From the NCBI RefSeq assembly GCF_900143245.1, contig NZ_FRDK01000001.1:558001-622000 (forward strand): a stretch of DNA of 64,000 bases. The letters are read 5' to 3'. Below the pieces are notes generated by a model. It had not been told where the DNA came from and did not search any database. It was given only the letters and a program-made list of their open reading frames with translations. A program made the translations under genes and the position numbers. This DNA is from Flavobacterium fryxellicola (GTDB taxonomy: Bacteria > Bacteroidota > Bacteroidia > Flavobacteriales > Flavobacteriaceae). Shown one piece after another: positions 47,194 to 57,208 of this stretch; position 1 is the first letter of the stretch, and the number at the start of each line of letters is the position of its first letter.

Positions 47194-47946
47194 CTAAGCT
47201 TCTTGTTCTTGTTTGATCCAATCGTATCCTTTTTCTTCTAGCTCTAAAGCCAAAGAAGCGTCTCCAGATTTTACAATTTTACCGTTGAGTAAAACATGAA
47301 CAAAATCAGGAACGATATAATCTAACAAACGTTGGTAGTGCGTAATGACTACAATAGCGTTTTTATCGCTTTTAAGTTTGTTTACTCCGTTTGCAACAAT
47401 GCGCAAAGCATCAATGTCTAAACCAGAATCGGTTTCATCAAGAATAGCCAATTTTGGTTCTAACATGGCCATTTGAAAAATCTCGTTTCGTTTTTTCTCT
47501 CCGCCAGAAAAACCTTCGTTTAGAGAACGAGACAAAAATTTACGATCAATTTCTAATAATTCTGATTTCTCCCGAATCACTTTCAGCATTTGGTTGGCAG
47601 GCATTTCTTCCAGACCATTTGCTTTACGCGTTTCGTTGATTGCCGTTCTCATGAAATTAGTCACTGAAACTCCTGGAATTTCTACCGGATACTGAAACGA
47701 AAGGAAAACGCCTTTGTGGGCTCTTTCTTCAGGAGCCAATTCACTAAGATCTTCTCCATCTAGAGTGATTTCACCTTCGGTTACTTCGTAGTTTTCGTTT
47801 CCTGCAATGATGGACGCAAGGGTACTTTTTCCAGCACCGTTTGGTCCCATTATAGCATGAATTTCTCCTGCTTTTACCTCAAGGTTGATTCCTTTTAATA
47901 TTTCTTTGTCCCCAATGGAGGCGTGTAAATTTTTTATACTTAACAT
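47194..47946 (-). CDS. sufC: Fe-S assembly ATPase SufC
   Basis: The 250-residue ABC-type ATPase has Walker A GPNGAGKS, the ABC signature FSGGEKKR and Walker B LAILDETDSGLD. It powers conformational change in SufBC2D. About 80 bases of AT-rich simple repeat (GTTTAAAGTTTA words) separate it from sufD, and a flavodoxin-like gene separates it from sufB. Confidence 0.97.
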   Translation of the reverse strand: MLSIKNLHASIGDKEILKGINLEVKAGEIHAIMGPNGAGKSTLASIIAGNENYEVTEGEITLDGEDLSELAPEERAHKGVFLSFQYPVEIPGVSVTNFMRTAINETRKANGLEEMPANQMLKVIREKSELLEIDRKFLSRSLNEGFSGGEKKRNEIFQMAMLEPKLAILDETDSGLDIDALRIVANGVNKLKSDKNAIVVITHYQRLLDYIVPDFVHVLLNGKIVKSGDASLALELEEKGYDWIKQEQEA

Positions 47947-47982
47947 TTGTTTCTTTAATTTTAAAAGGATTTAAATTCTCTT

Positions 47983-48456
47983 TTATTCTAAAATACTATT
48001 TAGATGTTCTTGGTCTTTTATTGTTTGATAGGATAAATGCTTTTCTCCTAAATATTCTGCGGATAATCGGAAGGGCAAGTGAAAATCATAATCTAATGTA
48101 TCATCATCAGAATTTGAAATCACAAACATATTTTTACCTCTTAATTTTCGACCTAATTCTTTTTCAATTCTAATTAAATCAGAAAAGCGATCAAAAAATA
48201 CTTTCATTATCCCACTCATGCTATACCAGTAAACGGGTGTTGCGAAAACCAGTGTGTCATATTTTTCAATAATTGAAGCTAGTAAAGGCAAAAAATCATC
48301 GGCTCTATTATGACTTTCATAATCATAATAGGAAATCGAATAATCTCTTAAATCAATAATATCGGCATTTATCTGTGTGGAAATTTTATCAACTATTTTT
48401 GTAGTATTTCCATTGCTTCTGGAAGAACCGACAATAATAACTTTGTTGTTTCCCAT
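47983..48456 (-). CDS. Flavodoxin-fold NAD(P)H-dependent FMN reductase, inside the suf operon
   Basis: The 157-residue protein starts KVIIVGSSRSNGNTTKIVDK, the phosphate-binding loop of the NADPH-dependent FMN reductase family, and contains VFATPVYWYSMSGIMKVFFDR. The frame extends 9 codons upstream into sufB, but ATG 48456 leaves a 7-base gap and is preferred. It is unusual between sufB and sufC; it could supply reducing power for Fe-S assembly or be a chance insertion. Confidence 0.85.
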   Translation of the reverse strand: MGNNKVIIVGSSRSNGNTTKIVDKISTQINADIIDLRDYSISYYDYESHNRADDFLPLLASIIEKYDTLVFATPVYWYSMSGIMKVFFDRFSDLIRIEKELGRKLRGKNMFVISNSDDDTLDYDFHLPFRLSAEYLGEKHLSYQTIKDQEHLNSILE

Positions 48457-48463
48457 ATTCAAA

Positions 48464-49912
48464 TTATCCAACACTTCCCTCAAGAGAAATTTCCAATAAT
48501 TTTTGAGCTTCTACAGCAAATTCCATTGGCAATTTATTCAACACATCTTTACTGAAACCATTTACGATTAAAGCGATGGCTTTTTCAGTTGGGATTCCAC
48601 GTTGGTTGCAATAGAAAACTTGGTCTTCGCCAATTTTACTTGTCGTAGCTTCATGTTCTATTTTGGCCGAAGGATTTTTGCTTTCGATATATGGGAACGT
48701 ATGCGCGCCACAATTATTTCCCATTAAAAGTGAATCACATTGTGAAAAATTTCGGGCATTATCAGCATTTGGCGAAATGCGCACTAAACCACGGTAACTA
48801 TTTTGAGATTTTCCAGCAGAAATTCCTTTGGAAATAATAGTCGATTTAGTGTTTTTGCCTAAATGGATCATTTTTGTTCCTGTATCGGCTTGTTGGAAAT
48901 TGTTAGTCACAGCGATCGAATAAAATTCTCCAGTTGAATTATCTCCTTTTAAAATAACCGAAGGATATTTCCACGTTATAGCAGAACCTGTTTCTACTTG
49001 TGTCCAAGAAATTTTTGCGTTTTTCTCGCAGATTCCTCTTTTGGTTACAAAGTTGAAAACCCCACCTTTTCCTTCTTTATTCCCAGGATACCAGTTTTGT
49101 ACCGTAGAATATTTGATTTCGGCATCGTCTAAAGCAATTAATTCTACGCAAGCAGCGTGCAATTGATTTTCATCACGACTTGGAGCGGTGCAACCTTCTA
49201 AATAACTTACATAACTTCCTGCATCTGCAATTAGTAAAGTTCGCTCGAACTGACCTGTTCCCGCTTGATTTATTCTAAAATAAGTAGAAAGTTCCATTGG
49301 ACAACGAACTCCTTTTGGAATATAACAAAAAGATCCATCAGAGAAAACGGCTGAGTTTAATGCTGCATAAAAATTATCTTTTTGAGGAATAACAGTTCCT
49401 AAATATTTACGAACTAACTCTGGATGTTCTTTGATGGCTTCAGAAATACTCATAAAGATGATTCCCTTTTCGCCTAATGTTTTCTTGAACGTTGTCGCTA
49501 CAGAAACGGAGTCGACTACGATATCCATCGCTACATTATTCATCATTTTTTGCTCATCGACAGAGATGCCTAACTTTTTATACATTTCTAAAAGTTCAGG
49601 ATCTACATCGTCCAATGTTTTGTTGGGATCTACCGCTTTTGGAGCTGAATAATAGGAAATGGCCTGAAAATCAGGTTTTGTATAATGTACATTGGCCCAT
49701 TCTGGCTCGGTCATTTGCTCCCAAGCACGATATGCCTCAAGACGCCAATCAGTCATCCATTGTGGTTCTCCTTTTTTGTGCGATATCGCTCGAACGATAT
49801 CTTCGTTTAAACCAATGGGAAATGTTTCCGATTCCAACTCGGTGTAGAATCCGTATTCGTATTCTTTAGTTTCGAGTTCGATTTTTAAGTCGTCTTCTGT
49901 ATATTTGCTCAT
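48464..49912 (-). CDS. sufB: Fe-S assembly scaffold protein SufB
   Basis: The 482-residue protein has the SufB hallmarks: [75 protein letters not shown] and ENQLHA. Cys and His residues typical of the scaffold are present. The C-terminal [18 protein letters not shown] parallels SufD. Confidence 0.97.
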   Translation of the reverse strand: MSKYTEDDLKIELETKEYEYGFYTELESETFPIGLNEDIVRAISHKKGEPQWMTDWRLEAYRAWEQMTEPEWANVHYTKPDFQAISYYSAPKAVDPNKTLDDVDPELLEMYKKLGISVDEQKMMNNVAMDIVVDSVSVATTFKKTLGEKGIIFMSISEAIKEHPELVRKYLGTVIPQKDNFYAALNSAVFSDGSFCYIPKGVRCPMELSTYFRINQAGTGQFERTLLIADAGSYVSYLEGCTAPSRDENQLHAACVELIALDDAEIKYSTVQNWYPGNKEGKGGVFNFVTKRGICEKNAKISWTQVETGSAITWKYPSVILKGDNSTGEFYSIAVTNNFQQADTGTKMIHLGKNTKSTIISKGISAGKSQNSYRGLVRISPNADNARNFSQCDSLLMGNNCGAHTFPYIESKNPSAKIEHEATTSKIGEDQVFYCNQRGIPTEKAIALIVNGFSKDVLNKLPMEFAVEAQKLLEISLEGSVG

Positions 49913-49972
49913 GTTATTAATTTAAAGATTGAAAAATTTAAAGATTGAAAAATTCCTTAAATACTTTCTAAA

Positions 49973-50353
49973 TCATTTATTTATTTCCAATTTAGAATTT
50001 AAATACTTAATGAAACTGGAAATATTTTGAGAAATTTCAACACTCAAAATAAAGCTTTCCTGAATTTCATTTTTAGAACAAAACTCTAATTCTCTTGTTA
50101 GAACTAGCATGTTCCTAACTTCTGCGCAACTGCCTTTTGCGATCTTCAAATAACGAATAAATTGTTTATTGTTATTGTATTCGGGTCCTTCAGCGATGTT
50201 ATTTGTAATTGAAATTACCACTCTTTTTATTTATTCCTTAGAACCAAAGTACTTTTCAAGTTTGGTTTTGGTCAAAAGTTTAAAGATCAGCTTGGTCAAT
50301 TCAATCCCCTTTTTATGAACTTCAAATTCTTCAAAAAATTTAGTCCTATTTTC
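49973..50353 (-). pseudogene. Four-helix-bundle (S23-type) gene with internal stop
   Basis: The downstream part reads VVISITNNIAEGPEYNNNKQ and FIRYLKIAKGSCAEVRNML, the signature of the four-helix-bundle family. Upstream in the same frame FFEEFEVHKKGIELTKLIFK then LLTKTKLEKYFGSKE aligns with the family's first helices, but TAA (about 50236) follows and no ATG precedes. ATG or GTG starts after the stop would give only a truncated 82-residue product. Scattered single-gene family of unknown function; here disrupted within the suf operon. Confidence 0.75.
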
Positions 50354-50445
50354 TTAATTTAAAGATTCAAAGATTGTTGCTTCGTAAAAACGTATCGACG
50401 CAATTAATCATTCAATTATTCAATTTTTTAAATCTTTCAATTAAT

Positions 50446-50775
50446 TTACAGAGAGAAACTCTCTCCACAACCACAAGTTCTATTGGCATTTGGGTTATTA
50501 AATACAAACCCTTTACCATTTATTCCTCCTGAAAATTCTAATATTGTTCCGGCTAAGTACAGAAAAGATTTTTTTTCTACAGCAATTGTTATATCGTTGT
50601 CGATGAAAATTTTATCGTCTTCGTTTTTTGTTTTATCAAATTTTAAATCATAAGACAATCCAGAACATCCGCCGCTTTTTACACCAACTCTTACGTAGTC
50701 GATTGCAGCATCAAAACCATCATCTTTCATGAGATCGATAATTTTTTTTCTTGCAGTGTCAGAAACTTTTATCAT
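50446..50775 (-). CDS. sufA: A-type Fe-S carrier protein (SufA/IscA/HesB family)
   Basis: The 109-residue protein has the three conserved cysteines of A-type carriers: GGCSG near residue 37 and CGCGESFSL at the C-terminus. It is the first gene of the suf cluster, with a promoter-like box at 50806. Whether it is SufA or ErpA-like cannot be settled, so the symbol follows context. Confidence 0.9.
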   Translation of the reverse strand: MIKVSDTARKKIIDLMKDDGFDAAIDYVRVGVKSGGCSGLSYDLKFDKTKNEDDKIFIDNDITIAVEKKSFLYLAGTILEFSGGINGKGFVFNNPNANRTCGCGESFSL

Positions 50776-50805
50776 AGCTTATATTGATTTTGTCTAAATT
50801 AATGA

Positions 50806-50813
50806 CAAAGATA
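50806..50813 (-). promoter_or_regulatory. Candidate -7 box of the suf operon
   Basis: Minus-strand TATCTTTG matches TAnnTTTG 31 bases before sufA; the -33 region (TTATGG) is weak. Confidence 0.5.
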
Positions 50814-50910
50814 CTATATAAAATGCTTGTTCCATAATTCATAACATTTTTATAACTAATTGTAAAATAGAAAAAAGCTATTTGATTCAACTAAAAGGAT
50901 TTGAATTCCT

Positions 50911-50918
50911 TAACTTTG
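50911..50918 (+). promoter_or_regulatory. Candidate -7 box of the metallo-hydrolase gene
   Basis: TAACTTTG matches TAnnTTTG 26 bases before the start codon at 50944. A TTG at the usual distance is not obvious. Confidence 0.5.
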
Positions 50919-50943
50919 GCTCCTATCAAAAAACACAAAAAAC

Positions 50944-51804
50944 ATGAAATTATATCCCATAGAAACCGGAAATTTTAAATTGGATGGCGGCGCCATGTTT
51001 GGTGTGGTGCCAAAAACAATTTGGAGTCGAACCAATCCCGCTGACGAAAATAACTTGATCGACATTGCCGCTCGCTGTTTATTGATTGAAGACGGCAAAC
51101 AATTGATTTTGATTGATACTGGAATGGGAAATAAGCAGTCCGATAAATTTTTTGGGTATTATTCGCTGTGGGGAACCCATTCGATGGACAAATCTTTGGC
51201 AAAATATGGTTTTCATCGGGATGATATTACAGATGTTTTTATGACACATCTGCATTTTGATCATTGTGGGGGAAGCGTACAATGGAATGCTGATAAAACC
51301 GGTTATGAAGTCGCATTTAAAAATGCTAAATATTGGTCTAATGAAGATCATTGGGAATGGGCAACCAAACCTAATGTTAGAGAAAAGGCTTCTTTTCTGT
51401 CTGAAAATATTTTACCGATGCAGGAAAGTGGGCAGTTGAATTTTATCAAAAGATCAGAAGGCGACTTTCTATCTACCTCTGAGTTGGGGTTTGGCATCTT
51501 CTTTGCTGATGGTCATACCGAGAAACAAATGCTTCCACACATTCAATATCAAGATAAAACGATTGTTTTTTGTGCTGATTTGTTGGCTACAGCCGGACAT
51601 ATTCCCATTCCATATGTAATGGGCTATGATACTAGGCCGTTATTGACGATGCCCGAAAAGGAAAAATTCATGAATGCTGCCGCGGATCAGAATTATTATT
51701 TGTTCTTGGAACACGATGCACATAACGAAATCATTACGGTGGAACGAACGGAAAAAGGAGTTCGGTTAAAAGAACGTTTTTCCTGTAACGAAATCCTAAC
51801 ATAG
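50944..51804 (+). CDS. MBL-fold metallo-hydrolase
   Basis: The 286-residue soluble protein has the zinc motif THLHFDHCGG (HxHxDH), a downstream FADGHTEKQM, CADLLATAGH and EHDAH ligand positions. It resembles lactonase/AttM-like members of the metallo-beta-lactamase superfamily. Divergent from the suf operon. Possible activities include hydrolysis of lactones or thioesters; the substrate is unknown. Confidence 0.9.
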   Translation: MKLYPIETGNFKLDGGAMFGVVPKTIWSRTNPADENNLIDIAARCLLIEDGKQLILIDTGMGNKQSDKFFGYYSLWGTHSMDKSLAKYGFHRDDITDVFMTHLHFDHCGGSVQWNADKTGYEVAFKNAKYWSNEDHWEWATKPNVREKASFLSENILPMQESGQLNFIKRSEGDFLSTSELGFGIFFADGHTEKQMLPHIQYQDKTIVFCADLLATAGHIPIPYVMGYDTRPLLTMPEKEKFMNAAADQNYYLFLEHDAHNEIITVERTEKGVRLKERFSCNEILT

Positions 51805-51877
51805 TGTTAAGGACGGCCACATTTGTAACAAAAAAAATTATTTTAGACAAATATTTCAAAAACTTAATAGAAATCCA

Positions 51878-53500
51878 ATGAATACCATTAAACCTATTTA
51901 CATTTCTGCTTTTGCCTTTTTGGTATTAGTAGGATGCGGAACTTCAAAACAAGTAGTAAACACTACTGGACTAGTTGCCATAAGTGCACCTTTGAACATT
52001 TCAAAAAAGGCGCCAATTACTGAAAACGACCTACAGCGCTGGAGTCATTTAGATATTGTAACGGATACCATTCCGGGGATGAGCGTTGACAGAGCGTATA
52101 CTGAATTATTAAAAGGTAAAAAAGGCGTGCCAGTTATTGTTGGAATTTTAGATTCTGGAGTCGACATTGAACATGAAGATTTAAAATCGGTGCTTTGGAC
52201 CAATACCAAAGAAATCGCTGGAAACGGAATTGATGATGACAAAAATGGATATATTGATGATATTCACGGTTGGAATTTTCTTGGTGATATCACCAAAGAG
52301 AATTTAGAATACGAAAGAATTATAAAAGACAAAACCTTAGTCGATGAAGCGACGTATCAAGCCGCAAAAGCACTGAATGATAAGAAAGTTGCTGATGCTG
52401 TTGCGGGAAAAACACGTTCCGAGCAAATGTTAGAAGCTATTGTTTCAGGAGATGCTGTTTTGGTAAAACATTTTGGTAAACCAGTCTATACTATTGAGGA
52501 AGTAACGGCAATTGTTTCGCAAGAGCCTGCAACCCAAAAGAGTAAGGCAACGATGCAACAAATGCTTTCTTATGGTTTGCCAATAGCAGATTTAAAAGTT
52601 GCTGTTCAAAAACAATTAGAGGAACAGGTTGCACTTATTAATGGCGATCACCTTAAAACAGACTACCGTAAAGTGTTAGGAGACAATCCAAATGATATTA
52701 CAGATACAAAATACGGGAACAACAATGTGATGGGACCAGACAAGAATGAAATTCTTCATGGAACGCATGTTGCCGGAATTGTTGCGCAAACCAGAAACAA
52801 TACTTTAGGTGGAGATGGTGTTGCTAATAATGTTCAAATTCTTACGATTCGTGCCGTACCAGATGGTGATGAGTATGACAAAGATATTGCACTTGGAATT
52901 CGTTATGCAGTTGATAATGGCGCCAAAGTGATCAATGGAAGTTTCGGAAAAAGTTTTTCTCCACACAAGCAATGGGTTTACGATGCTATCAAATATGCGG
53001 AGAAAAAAGATGTTTTGTTTGTTCATGCAGCTGGAAACGATGCTAAAGACATTGATTATGCAGAAAATTTCCCTAACGATTCTGAAGATAAAGTAAAGGA
53101 GTTTGCTGATAATGTACTTACAATTGGTGCGCTAAACTATGAATACGGAAATAAGGTTGTAGCCCGTTTTTCTAATATTGGAAAAATTAATGTAGACGTT
53201 TTTGCTCCTGGAGTAAAAATATATGCTACCACTCCAAACAACACGTATAAGTACTTACAGGGAACGTCAATGGCGGCGCCAAATGCAGCGGGAGTTGCTG
53301 CTTTAATTCGTTCTTATTATCCAAAATTATCTGCTAAACAAGTTAAACATATTTTGATGGATTCAGGGATTGCCATTTCTACAGATGTTATTGTGGGTGG
53401 AAAAGCAACAGATACACGTTCATTTAGCACTTTATCTCAATCAGGAAAGATCATAAATGCTTACAATGCTTTTTTGATGGCAGAAAAAATGTCTAAGTAA
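51878..53500 (+). CDS. Subtilisin-like (S8) serine protease lipoprotein
   Basis: The 540-residue protein has a lipoprotein signal (LVLVGCG). The catalytic triad is present: Asp in GILDSGVDIEHED, His in HGTHVAG and Ser in GTSMAAPNAAG. An insert of about 130 residues rich in Lys and Glu separates the Asp and His blocks, as in several Bacteroidota S8 peptidases. It is followed by a hairpin terminator and then an M1 peptidase gene, forming a protease pair. Confidence 0.93.
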   Translation: MNTIKPIYISAFAFLVLVGCGTSKQVVNTTGLVAISAPLNISKKAPITENDLQRWSHLDIVTDTIPGMSVDRAYTELLKGKKGVPVIVGILDSGVDIEHEDLKSVLWTNTKEIAGNGIDDDKNGYIDDIHGWNFLGDITKENLEYERIIKDKTLVDEATYQAAKALNDKKVADAVAGKTRSEQMLEAIVSGDAVLVKHFGKPVYTIEEVTAIVSQEPATQKSKATMQQMLSYGLPIADLKVAVQKQLEEQVALINGDHLKTDYRKVLGDNPNDITDTKYGNNNVMGPDKNEILHGTHVAGIVAQTRNNTLGGDGVANNVQILTIRAVPDGDEYDKDIALGIRYAVDNGAKVINGSFGKSFSPHKQWVYDAIKYAEKKDVLFVHAAGNDAKDIDYAENFPNDSEDKVKEFADNVLTIGALNYEYGNKVVARFSNIGKINVDVFAPGVKIYATTPNNTYKYLQGTSMAAPNAAGVAALIRSYYPKLSAKQVKHILMDSGIAISTDVIVGGKATDTRSFSTLSQSGKIINAYNAFLMAEKMSK

Positions 53501-53518
53501 TATTTAATGCATTCTTTA

Positions 53519-53548
53519 TATGGAAGGACAATTTGTCCTTCCATTTTT
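53519..53548 (+). terminator. Terminator between the S8 and M1 peptidase genes
   Basis: ATGGAAGGACAA and TTGTCCTTCCAT are complementary, followed by a T-rich tract, 18 bases after the S8 stop. It also shows that the earlier open frame at 53520 is not the true M1 start. Confidence 0.8.
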
Positions 53549-53561
53549 ATTTAAATCAAAC

Positions 53562-55433
53562 ATGAAAAAACTACTATTATTTTATTTTCTTACTTTAAGT
53601 TTTGGAAGTCTATGGGCTCAAAACACAGGATATTGGCAACAGCACGTAGATTACAAAATGGACGTGACTATGGATGTATCCACTTATAGATACAAAGGCA
53701 CACAGGAACTGGTCTATACTAATAATTCTCCTGACACTTTAAAAAAAGTGTATTACCACCTTTATAACAATGCTTTTCAGCCGGGAAGCGAAATGGATGC
53801 CAGAATCCAAAACATAAGAGATCCAGATGCTCGAATGGTCAACAAGATTAAAGTTGGTCCAAATGAAAGGAAACAAAGCCGTATCAAAATGTTGAAACCT
53901 AACGAAACAGGGTATCTGAACATTACTAATTTTAAGCAGGATGGCAGCACTGCTTCGGTAGAAACAATAGGAACGATTCTGGAAGTTACTTTGGCTAAGC
54001 CAATAGTTCCCAACTCAAAAACCACGTTTACTTTAACTTTTGATGGTCAGGTTCCAATTCAAATTCGTCGCTCTGGAAGGAATAATGCCGAAGGAGTAGC
54101 ACTGTCAATGGCACAATGGTATCCTAAAATGGCCGAATTTGATTTTGAAGGCTGGCATGCCGATCCCTATATCGCTAGAGAATTTCATGGCGTTTGGGGA
54201 AATTTTGACGTCAGCATTACAATCGATAAGGATTACGTTTTAGGAGGTACTGGTTATTTGCAAAACAAAAACGAAATAGGTCACGGGTATCAAGATTCAG
54301 GCGTTGTCGTAACTGTTCCTAAAAAAGCAAAAACGTTGACGTGGCATTTTAAAGCGCCAATGGTTCATGATTTTACTTGGGCTGCAGATAAGAACTACAT
54401 TCACGACATTGTACAAGGACCTAACGGCGTTGACTTGCATTTTTTGTATAAAGACAATCCAAAATACATTCAAAACTGGAAAAATCTGCAACCAAAAACG
54501 GCTCAGTTAATGGAGTTCTATAACAAAACGGTTGGCGATTATCCCTATAAGCAATATTCTGTGATTCAAGGGGGTGATGGTGGAATGGAATATGCCATGT
54601 GTACCTTAATTTTAGGACAAGGAAGTTTTGATGGATTATTAGGAGTAACTGCTCACGAAATGGCACATTCTTGGTTTCAGCATGTCTTAGCTAACAATGA
54701 ATCAAAACATGGGTGGATGGATGAAGGATTCACCTCTTTTCTAGAAGACCTGGGAATGAATGAAATAGCCGATAAAAAAGTAGAAAATCCATTTACGGGA
54801 GCGTATGCAGGTTATTTTTCAATGGTGAATTCCGGTAAAGAATTACCGCAAACTACACATGCAGATCGTTTTGATGAAAACAGAGTATACAGCATTACTT
54901 CGTATAGTAAAGGAGAACTTTTTCTAACACAATTAATGTATTTAATAGGGAAAGACAATCTAATGAAATCCTTAAAAAAATATTACAGCGATTTTAAATT
55001 CAAGCATCCAACACCCAATGATATCAAGAGATCAGCGGAAAAAATCTCTGGAGCAAATCTCGATTGGTATTTAACCGATTGGACACAAACAACCAACACA
55101 ATTGATTATGGGATCAGAGAACCAAGAGCTGTTGGAGATAAAACTATTGTTACTTTAGAAAGAATAGGGAGAATGCCAATGCCTATTGATTTGTTAGTGG
55201 AGTATACGGATGGAACAATGGAAAGTTTTTATATTCCCCTACGCATGATGAGTTTCAAAAAGGAAAATCCAAATCCCGCATTAAAAAGAACAGTTTTGGG
55301 TGATTGGGCTTGGGCATATCCTACCATGGAATTTATGATTGCTAAACCTAAAAGCACCATCAAAAAAATCACCATCGACCCAAGTGGTTTAATGGCGGAT
55401 ATTAAGAAAGAAAATAATGTTTATAAGCAATAG
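53562..55433 (+). CDS. M1 family zinc aminopeptidase
   Basis: The 623-residue exported protein has a signal peptide (GSLWAQ), the zinc motif HEMAHSWFQH followed by the distal Glu in WMDEGFTSFLED, and the substrate motif GGMEYAM in place of GAMEN. Length matches the shorter periplasmic M1 proteins of Bacteroidota. The start is set at ATG 53562 because the upstream codons overlap a terminator hairpin. Confidence 0.93.
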   Translation: MKKLLLFYFLTLSFGSLWAQNTGYWQQHVDYKMDVTMDVSTYRYKGTQELVYTNNSPDTLKKVYYHLYNNAFQPGSEMDARIQNIRDPDARMVNKIKVGPNERKQSRIKMLKPNETGYLNITNFKQDGSTASVETIGTILEVTLAKPIVPNSKTTFTLTFDGQVPIQIRRSGRNNAEGVALSMAQWYPKMAEFDFEGWHADPYIAREFHGVWGNFDVSITIDKDYVLGGTGYLQNKNEIGHGYQDSGVVVTVPKKAKTLTWHFKAPMVHDFTWAADKNYIHDIVQGPNGVDLHFLYKDNPKYIQNWKNLQPKTAQLMEFYNKTVGDYPYKQYSVIQGGDGGMEYAMCTLILGQGSFDGLLGVTAHEMAHSWFQHVLANNESKHGWMDEGFTSFLEDLGMNEIADKKVENPFTGAYAGYFSMVNSGKELPQTTHADRFDENRVYSITSYSKGELFLTQLMYLIGKDNLMKSLKKYYSDFKFKHPTPNDIKRSAEKISGANLDWYLTDWTQTTNTIDYGIREPRAVGDKTIVTLERIGRMPMPIDLLVEYTDGTMESFYIPLRMMSFKKENPNPALKRTVLGDWAWAYPTMEFMIAKPKSTIKKITIDPSGLMADIKKENNVYKQ

Positions 55434-55456
55434 ATATTTAGTTAAAATGTAATTTT

Positions 55457-55669
55457 ATGGATATTAAATACAATCAAACTACTGCATCAATTGAGATCAA
55501 AGATGGTTTGAAAAATCATTTTTTTATCGTGAAATTGCTATTGATTATAACTTTCATCAATGCAGTTTTAAATTTATCGAATGCACAGGTAGCTTTTGGA
55601 TTTATGAAAATAATTTGGTTGTTTATTGGTATGGTTGCTGCTTTTGGATTACGAAATTATTTTTTTTAA
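55457..55669 (+). CDS. Small membrane protein
   Basis: The 70-residue protein has two hydrophobic segments (FIVKLLLIITFINAVL and IIWLFIGMVAAFGL). It begins 23 bases after the M1 stop and is followed 9 bases later by another small gene. No family recognised. Confidence 0.6.
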   Translation: MDIKYNQTTASIEIKDGLKNHFFIVKLLLIITFINAVLNLSNAQVAFGFMKIIWLFIGMVAAFGLRNYFF

Positions 55670-55678
55670 AAAACGGGT

Positions 55679-55849
55679 ATGGATAAAATTCCAGTAGTTC
55701 AAATAGAAGGAATTGAAGAACGTGTTTCGTTCAGTAAAAAAATATATTTTGTCCAACTAAAAAATGGAAAAACAAGAGACCTTTTAGAAGTTAAATCGGA
55801 ATCACAGTTTAAAGAAGTAAAAAAGCTGCTAGCAGATATTAAATTATAA
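55679..55849 (+). CDS. Small cytosolic protein (56 aa)
   Basis: The frame reads MDKIPVVQIEGIEERVSFSK and on through YFVQLKNGKTRDLLEVKS to a helical C-terminus. It has clear coding character, a proper ATG and a close upstream partner gene, but is below common length thresholds. It pairs with the small membrane protein; function unknown. Confidence 0.6.
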   Translation: MDKIPVVQIEGIEERVSFSKKIYFVQLKNGKTRDLLEVKSESQFKEVKKLLADIKL

Positions 55850-55856
55850 TTATAGA

Positions 55857-55889
55857 AAATGCCGCAAAATCATCTTTTGCGGCATTTTT
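55857..55889. terminator. Bidirectional terminator
   Basis: AAAATGCCGCAAAA and TTTTGCGGCATTTTT arms around a 5-base loop, between convergent genes. A similar stem occurs at 60587-60620. Confidence 0.88.
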
Positions 55890-55914
55890 ACATAAGGTAG
55901 AAAGAGGTTTAAAA

Positions 55915-57120
55915 TTATCTACGAAATTTAAAATAGTCCGCTAATGGATGTTTCTTGTTTTTTAGCATTTTAGAAACGAGCTCCATTCCAATGACTGAAA
56001 AAGTAATGCCGTTTCCTCCAAATCCCAATACAAAATAAGCGCTTGGAAAATTAGGGTGTTTCCCTATATAAGGCAAACCATCTTTAGTTTCGCCAAAAGT
56101 ACCAGCCCATACAAAATCCATTCTGAAATCATAGTGGGGTAAAATTTTCTTCAGATATTTGGTCAATTTTTCCGATTTAACATTTAATAAGGAATCTCTT
56201 TTTTGAGCATCTACAAAATCTTCATCCTCTCCACCAATAAGCAAGCGATTGTCATCGGTGGTTCGCATGTACATATACGGTTCCGCTGTGTTCCAAAAAA
56301 GGGTGTCGTTCAGCTTTGACTGGTCGTCTTCAAGCCGTTCTCCAACCATAGCGTAGGTCGACAGTAATTTTACAAAATCATCTTTTATGATTTCTGTACT
56401 TTCAAAACCATTGCAGTAAATTATTTTCTTGGCAGTAATAGTAGTGCCATGTTCCGTTAGAACGGTAACGCCGTTTTGCTGATAGGTAACTTTTTTAATA
56501 TCGGTTTTATCGAAAATCTGCAATCCTTTTTCGTGATTGTACGCCAGAATATCGTGAGCTAATTGGAAAGCATCTATACTGCCGCCTTGTTCTGATAAGA
56601 TTCCGCCATGCGAATGTTTGATGTTAAACTTTTTATCAATTGCATCGGCTTCAAGCCATTTTACAGGAATTCCAATTTTTTTTCGCGCTTCAAATTCTTT
56701 TTTTAACCCACTCACATCTTTCTTTAAAGCGGCAAAATAGAGCGACTCTTTTTTCTTGAAACCACAATCTGATTGTACTTGTTGGACTATTTTCTTTAAA
56801 TCATCAATCGATTTATAGCACGCCCAATAACTTGCAATTGCAGCCTTTTCGCCAATTAATTCTATAAGTTGGTACAAAGGAACGTCAATCTCATATTGCA
56901 ACATGGATGTCGTGGCCGATGTACTTCCGTGACCTATTTCTCGTCGATCTAGCAACGCCGTCTTGTAACCGTCGTTCATGCATTGATGTGCAATGAGACT
57001 ACCCGTTATTCCGCCTCCCACAATTAGAATTTCCGTTTTTAAGTCTGCTCTTAAGGACGGATAGGAGTTGATAATTCCATTTTTGACTAACCAAAAAGGT
57101 TCACTTGATTTTAGTTTCAT
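55915..57120 (-). CDS. FAD-dependent oxidoreductase (DAO/GlpO-like family)
   Basis: The 401-residue protein has the dinucleotide-binding motif ILIVGGGITGSLIAHQC, the second FAD motif KIIYCNGFES, GGSIDAFQLAHDI, and a late GFGGNGITFSVIG. It resembles glycine/D-amino-acid oxidase family enzymes. Monocistronic between a terminator and the CPBP gene. Substrate unknown. Confidence 0.9.
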   Translation of the reverse strand: MKLKSSEPFWLVKNGIINSYPSLRADLKTEILIVGGGITGSLIAHQCMNDGYKTALLDRREIGHGSTSATTSMLQYEIDVPLYQLIELIGEKAAIASYWACYKSIDDLKKIVQQVQSDCGFKKKESLYFAALKKDVSGLKKEFEARKKIGIPVKWLEADAIDKKFNIKHSHGGILSEQGGSIDAFQLAHDILAYNHEKGLQIFDKTDIKKVTYQQNGVTVLTEHGTTITAKKIIYCNGFESTEIIKDDFVKLLSTYAMVGERLEDDQSKLNDTLFWNTAEPYMYMRTTDDNRLLIGGEDEDFVDAQKRDSLLNVKSEKLTKYLKKILPHYDFRMDFVWAGTFGETKDGLPYIGKHPNFPSAYFVLGFGGNGITFSVIGMELVSKMLKNKKHPLADYFKFRR

Positions 57121-57208
57121 AGTGCGGAGGTTTTTATCAAATTTAATAAAAAATGAGTTGAGGAATTACTAATATTAATTTTAGATAAGAAAATAATTTG
57201 TTGCTATC

